Shown here piece by piece: positions 59,858 through 64,000 of a stretch of DNA of 64,000 nt. Both the position numbers and the translations under genes were made by a program. The stretch lies in NCBI GenBank assembly GCA_937959395.1, contig CALGLR010000001.1, forward strand, positions 25,141 to 89,140, read 5' to 3'. Within the stretch, counting starts at the first letter, position 1, and each line of letters starts with the position of its first letter. The notes under the pieces were generated by a model. The model did no database searches, was not told where the DNA came from, and worked only from the letters and a program-made list of their open reading frames with translations. Origin of the DNA: an uncultured Flavobacteriaceae bacterium (GTDB lineage Bacteria > Bacteroidota > Bacteroidia > Flavobacteriales > Flavobacteriaceae).

Positions 59858-59899
59858 CACTCGCTTACAGGATATGTAATGCAGATAAAAATTTAAATT

Positions 59900-61204
59900 A
59901 TGAGTAATATAGTAGCTATAGTAGGAAGACCAAATGTAGGGAAATCTACTTTTTTTAATCGTTTAATACAGCGTCGTGAAGCGATTGTTGATGCTGTTAG
60001 TGGTGTGACTAGAGATCGTCATTACGGGAAAAGTGATTGGAATGGCAAAGAATTCTCTTTAATAGATACAGGTGGTTATGTTAAGGGAAGTGACGATATT
60101 TTTGAAGCTGAAATTGATAAACAAGTAGAATTAGCCATAGATGAGGCCGATGCTATTATTTTTATGGTTGATGTTGAAAATGGAGTAACAGGAATGGACG
60201 AAGATGTTGCGAGGTTGCTTCGTAAAGTAACAAAACCTGTTTTTTTAGTGATTAATAAAGTAGATAATGGTAAACGAGCGGAAGATGCTGTAGAGTTTTA
60301 TTCATTAGGATTAGGAGATTATTACACCATTGCAAGTATTAACGGTAGTGGTACTGGAGAATTATTAGATGATTTAGTAAAAGCATTACCGGAGAAAGAA
60401 GAAGTAGAAGAAGAGATATTGCCTCGATTTGCAGTAGTTGGTAGGCCAAATGCGGGAAAATCATCTTTTATAAATGCATTAATTGGTAAGGATAGATATA
60501 TCGTTACAGATATTGCAGGAACAACAAGAGATTCGATAGATACAAAATACAATCGATTTGGGTTTGATTTTAATTTAGTAGATACAGCAGGAATTCGTAA
60601 AAAATCTAAAGTAAAAGAAGATCTTGAATTCTATTCTGTAATGCGAAGTGTAAGAGCTATAGAGCATAGTGATGTATGTCTTTTAGTATTAGATGCTACT
60701 CGTGGATTTGATGGGCAAGTTCAAAATATATTTTGGTTAGCAGAGCGAAATAGAAAAGGAGTTGTGGTTTTAGTTAATAAATGGGATTTGGTAGAAAAAG
60801 ACCATAAATCAACGAATGAGTTTGAAAAAGTTATACGAAAACAAATGGAACCTTTTACAGATGTCCCAATCGTATTTATTTCTGTATTAACAAAACAACG
60901 TATTTTTAAAGCCATTGAAACGGCTGTAGAGGTTTATAAAAGCCGTAGTAAAAAAATAAAAACTAGTGAGTTAAACGACACGCTACTTCCAATAATAGAA
61001 AATTACCCACCACCCGCTTATAAAGGTAAGTTTGTAAAGATTAAATATATTATGCAATTACCTACACCGCAACCGCAATTTGCATTCTTCTGCAATTTGC
61101 CTCAATATGTTAGAGATGGTTACAAGCGTTTCTTAGAAAATAAACTAAGAGAGATCTATGACTTTAAAGGTGTCCCTATAAGTGTTTATATGCGTAAGAA
61201 GTAG
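59900..61204 (+). CDS. der: ribosome biogenesis GTPase Der (EngA)
   Basis: Double GTPase needed for 50S assembly. First G domain: [22 protein letters not shown]; second: [13 protein letters not shown] (near residue 179), [19 protein letters not shown]; then a KH-like C-terminal domain with [13 protein letters not shown]. It has 434 residues, full length. Confidence 0.97.
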   Translation: MSNIVAIVGRPNVGKSTFFNRLIQRREAIVDAVSGVTRDRHYGKSDWNGKEFSLIDTGGYVKGSDDIFEAEIDKQVELAIDEADAIIFMVDVENGVTGMDEDVARLLRKVTKPVFLVINKVDNGKRAEDAVEFYSLGLGDYYTIASINGSGTGELLDDLVKALPEKEEVEEEILPRFAVVGRPNAGKSSFINALIGKDRYIVTDIAGTTRDSIDTKYNRFGFDFNLVDTAGIRKKSKVKEDLEFYSVMRSVRAIEHSDVCLLVLDATRGFDGQVQNIFWLAERNRKGVVVLVNKWDLVEKDHKSTNEFEKVIRKQMEPFTDVPIVFISVLTKQRIFKAIETAVEVYKSRSKKIKTSELNDTLLPIIENYPPPAYKGKFVKIKYIMQLPTPQPQFAFFCNLPQYVRDGYKRFLENKLREIYDFKGVPISVYMRKK

Positions 61205-61585
61205 GGAGGTTTATTAAGTAAAATTATCTTAAAATAAGCCCTATTAACATTTTTTCGGGATGAACTACAATAAAACAGGTATGATCATTATTTTTAAATC
61301 GTTTTAACGAATTTTTAAATATTATAACGATTAAATTATTTAATATGATCTTTTTTTCATTTATGGTCGTATATGTAATATAGCTCCTAAATTTACTATA
61401 TGTTTTAATGTTTGGTTTTGAATTTAATTTGGTAACAATTTCCCTCCTTCTTCGTAAGAATTATACCGTGTAAACCACAAGTATAGTACATTTAAAATGA
61501 CCTCATTTTTAATGTTTTTTGTATTAATTATAATACAAAAAAATAAGTAGCTGTAGACAAATAAACATTTTAAATTGGCTAAGCT
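61205..61585 (+). other. der to adhesin intergenic region
   Basis: 381 AT-rich bases with no gene. A strong hairpin lies at 61515-61542 (arms TTTTTTGTATT / AATACAAAAAA, loop AATTAT), and TCGTTTTAACGA (61301) is a small palindrome. No convincing promoter pair was found, though TTAATGTTTGG (61414) is one base from the -7 consensus. Confidence 0.5.
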
Positions 61586-64000
61586 ATGACTAGAAAAACT
61601 ACTTTTTTTATTTATTTAACACTACTACTCGGATTTTATGTAAATGCTCAAGTAGCAACACCTTTTAAAGAACGGTTTAGCCAGTCAATAGAAGGAGACG
61701 TAACTATAATAGCTAATAATATGGTCTCTCGAACTGTTGCAGGAGATTTTAATGGTCAGGATGATAATCATGATGAAGCATCTGTTTACGTTGATATTGA
61801 TGATGATCCTACAACATTTAACTCAAGTAGTGCTAATTTTACCAATCCAGAAGTTACAGAACCATGTATCTCTATATTAAGAGCTTTTTTATATTGGTCT
61901 GCTGCAGATAGAAGTGATTCTTCAAATACAGATAATCAACCTGGATGGAATTTTAATGAAGTAAAATTAATGTTACCGGGAGAAACGACTTACACTACGG
62001 TTGTTGCAGACGAAATCATATATAGTGATAGAGACGATCCTGATAATGATTTTAGTAACACCCCATATGTCTGTGTTAAAGATATTTCTTCAAATATAAT
62101 TGCTCTGGGAGAAAGTATTTATGGTAATTATCAGGTAGGGAATGTAGAGGCTAAAGAAGGTGATTTAGGCAGTACAGGTACAGCCGCAGGATGGCAAATT
62201 GTACTTATATATGAAAGCCCAGAATTACCCGCAAAGAATATTACTCTATTCGATGGCTATGCGCATATTGAAAGTAATAATGATGTTGATTCAGAAATTG
62301 ATGTCGATTTTGATGGTTTTGTTACAATTCCTACAGGACCAGTAAGAGGTAATGTTGTAATGGGGGCTTTAGAGGGAGATAGAGGATTAGTTGGCGATCA
62401 ATTAAAAATAATGAACATAGCTGGTGATTTTGTAGATTTAGTTGCACCAGAACGCGATCCAAATAATTTTTTTAATAGTAGAATAACTATAGACGATGCC
62501 GATTTTGTGGATAGAAATCCCGCTAGTACGAATACTTTAGGGTTTGATGCTGCGGTATTTGAATTAGACAATCCAGGGAATACAGTTTTAGATAATGCGA
62601 GTACCGAAACGACACTAAGAATGACTTCAGATCAAGAAACCTATGGGCTGTATTTATTAGGACTTGCTGTCGAGGTCTTTAAGCCTAACTTAGATCCTAT
62701 GTTAATTATACAAACTGCAGGAAGTCCTACTCCGCTTCCGGGAGATCTCTTAGAGTTTAATTTCTATATAGATAATAGAGGAAATGATGATGTCTTAAAC
62801 TTAATGTTGTCCTCTAATTTATCGCCTCAAGTCGTTTATGAACCCTTAGGTGAATTACCATCTGGGGTTACTTCTACGTACAATGAATTTCCAGATAATT
62901 TACTAGTTTTTGAATTTGAAAATGGTATTTTAAATGAAGGTAGTACAGCTTTGGGACTAAATATGGGTTTTCGAATAAAAGAAGAGTGCTATTTCTTAGA
63001 AGAAAATTGCGATTTAGATTTTGGAATACAGTTTGAGGCTAGATATAATGGCTCAATTAACTCAGATGATCCATTAACTTCAACAAGTACTTTTGATCCT
63101 TCTTCTTGTATAGATACACTAGTAATAATAGAGGTGATTCAACCAGAAATAGAGTGGGCAACAGCTCCATTAGATTTAGATCGAAGATTAAGTTGTGAGG
63201 ATACAGCAGGATTAGATGCGGCACAACTTTTAGAGCCAATAGCCGATAAATGTGAAGATGAGTTTGGTAATGGTGTTGGAGCTTTAACACTCAATAAAAC
63301 GTCAGGAACATTTGTTTCAGATCCAGATTGTCCAAGTGGAGGAACTTATGAAAACACATGGAATTTTACAGATGCTTGCGGTGTGACTATAGCTAATTAT
63401 GTTCAAACCATTACAATAGAAGATTTAGTGCCGCCAACCGCTTCAAACCCAGAAACAATAACCGTTCAATGTATCGAAGATGTGCCAGATGTAGATCCAG
63501 AAGTTGTCATGGATGAAGCTGATAATTGCTCTGTGCCAACAGTGAGATATGAATCGCAGAGTGAAGAAGGTACCTGTCCAATAACAATTACAAGAATATA
63601 CAGTGTGATAGATGCTTGTGGTAATATAGGAGAAGAGGTTGCTCATGTAATTATTGTAGAGGATAACATTAAACCAACCGCTTCAAATCCAGAAACAATA
63701 ACCGTTCAATGTATCGAAGATGTGCCAGATGCAGATCCAGAAGTAGTTATAGATGAGGCCGATAATTGTTCGGTGCCAGAAGTGAGATATGATTCACAGA
63801 TTATAGAAGGTACAACTTGTCCAATAACAATTACAAGAAAATATTTTGTTAGAGATGCCTGTGGCAATGAAGAAGAGGTTAGTCATGTAATTATTGTCGA
63901 AGATAAGATTAAACCAACTGCTTCAAATCCAGAAACAATAACTGTTCAATGTATTGAAGATGTGCCAGATGCAGATCCAGAAGTAGTTATAGATGAGGCT
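61586..64000 (+). CDS. large secreted repeat adhesin, gliding-motility type (5' part, runs off the window)
   Basis: An open frame of 805 codons without stop from the ATG at 61586 to the end. Signal peptide to about residue 23 (FIYLTLLLGFYVNAQ). Residues 40-380 form a conserved N-terminal region (VAGDFNGQDDNHDEASVYVDIDDDP, QPGWNFNEVKLMLPGETTYT, YESPELPAKNITLFDGYAH) of the kind found on proteins with a gliding-associated C-terminal domain. A DUF11-like segment follows (about 375-510). From 63434, 80-residue repeats with paired cysteines begin. Probably exported by the T9SS; the C-terminus is not visible. Confidence 0.85.
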   Translation, partial: MTRKTTFFIYLTLLLGFYVNAQVATPFKERFSQSIEGDVTIIANNMVSRTVAGDFNGQDDNHDEASVYVDIDDDPTTFNSSSANFTNPEVTEPCISILRAFLYWSAADRSDSSNTDNQPGWNFNEVKLMLPGETTYTTVVADEIIYSDRDDPDNDFSNTPYVCVKDISSNIIALGESIYGNYQVGNVEAKEGDLGSTGTAAGWQIVLIYESPELPAKNITLFDGYAHIESNNDVDSEIDVDFDGFVTIPTGPVRGNVVMGALEGDRGLVGDQLKIMNIAGDFVDLVAPERDPNNFFNSRITIDDADFVDRNPASTNTLGFDAAVFELDNPGNTVLDNASTETTLRMTSDQETYGLYLLGLAVEVFKPNLDPMLIIQTAGSPTPLPGDLLEFNFYIDNRGNDDVLNLMLSSNLSPQVVYEPLGELPSGVTSTYNEFPDNLLVFEFENGILNEGSTALGLNMGFRIKEECYFLEENCDLDFGIQFEARYNGSINSDDPLTSTSTFDPSSCIDTLVIIEVIQPEIEWATAPLDLDRRLSCEDTAGLDAAQLLEPIADKCEDEFGNGVGALTLNKTSGTFVSDPDCPSGGTYENTWNFTDACGVTIANYVQTITIEDLVPPTASNPETITVQCIEDVPDVDPEVVMDEADNCSVPTVRYESQSEEGTCPITITRIYSVIDACGNIGEEVAHVIIVEDNIKPTASNPETITVQCIEDVPDADPEVVIDEADNCSVPEVRYDSQIIEGTTCPITITRKYFVRDACGNEEEVSHVIIVEDKIKPTASNPETITVQCIEDVPDADPEVVIDEA
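63434..64000 (+). repeat. tandem 240-base repeats in the adhesin gene
   Basis: Units start at 63434, 63674 and 63914 (the last cut by the window), each exactly 240 bases (80 residues) and beginning CCAACCGCTTCAAA. Conserved cysteines lie in VQCIEDVPD, DEADNCSVP, TCPITITR and DACGN. Units 1 and 2 differ by compensating 3-base insertion and deletion, so the frame and the length are kept. Confidence 0.92.

Noticed and set aside
63057..63646. Minus-strand ORFs across the adhesin repeats
   Set aside because: Antisense shadows of the long open plus-strand frame, which has a signal peptide and repeat structure.
1..64000. tRNA genes, CRISPR arrays, prophage, insertion-sequence transposases or a defence system
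   Set aside because: None was recognised on either strand; the repeats are short palindromes in spacers, not regularly spaced arrays, and no transposase or integrase frame is present.

Overview
The window reads as chromosomal DNA of a marine-type member of the Flavobacteriaceae (Bacteroidota). The evidence is the AT-rich composition, the weak or absent Shine-Dalgarno sequences, promoters of the TTTG / TAnnTTTG type, a gldA gliding gene, a secreted protein with a type IX secretion C-terminal tail, a large gliding-type repeat adhesin, MetH split into two genes, and an acyl-ornithine (not ornithine) carbamoyltransferase. No tRNA, rRNA, CRISPR array, transposase or phage gene was seen. Almost everything is housekeeping, dominated by amino-acid biosynthesis.

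Layout. 1-9900 (+): arginine operon GNAT-argG-argC-proC-argD-argF'-argB-argE-argH, preceded by a short leader ORF ending in four consecutive CGC (Arg) codons. 9900-14400 (-): leuA-leuC-leuD-leuB. 14535-16082: an uncharacterised helical protein. 16100-21600 (+): SAM-I riboswitch, metY, metX, hom, metZ and an Rrf2 regulator. 21600-31800 (+): sulfate assimilation (DUF2061, cysH, cysD, cysN, sulfite reductase, two siroheme genes, ferredoxin reductase, ferredoxin, cysE, cysM). 31880-36940 (+): a second SAM-I riboswitch, metH in two parts, metF. 36980-38822: outer-membrane PagL-like protein and a GIN-domain lipoprotein. 39024-40778 (-): gldA with three small membrane-protein genes, one frameshifted. 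40900-45100 (+): aromatic amino-acid operon pheA-aminotransferase-tyrA-aroF/aroQ behind a peptide-leader attenuator. 45198-54400: a frameshifted secreted protein, a T9SS cargo protein, rsgA, dtd, a membrane hydrolase, a relic dtd copy, two DUF3857 proteins and a MazG-like protein. 54450-61204: aroA, queA, rlmN, a SpoU methyltransferase, era and der. 61586 to the end: the 5' part of a giant Cys-containing repeat adhesin that runs off the window.

How the parts connect. Sulfate is activated by CysDN, reduced by CysH and a siroheme sulfite reductase (siroheme from the adjacent cobA/met8 genes, electrons probably from the FNR-ferredoxin pair) and fixed by CysE/CysM or MetY/MetZ. Methionine is closed by MetH and MetF. 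SAM riboswitches gate metY and metH, and a likely Rrf2 operator lies at the sulfate promoter. Arginine and aromatic operons appear to be controlled by translated leader peptides.

The most notable signals are (1) the two 21-residue leader peptides, (2) a palindromic repeat inserted in the P3 loop of the metH SAM riboswitch, (3) several families of palindromic repeats in operon spacers, ending just before start codons and in three genes apparently extending into the N-terminal coding sequence, (4) a three-stem structured element downstream of metH, and (5) a gldA-linked trio of unknown membrane proteins with an A8 frameshift. All calls come from reading the sequence; no database search was run.
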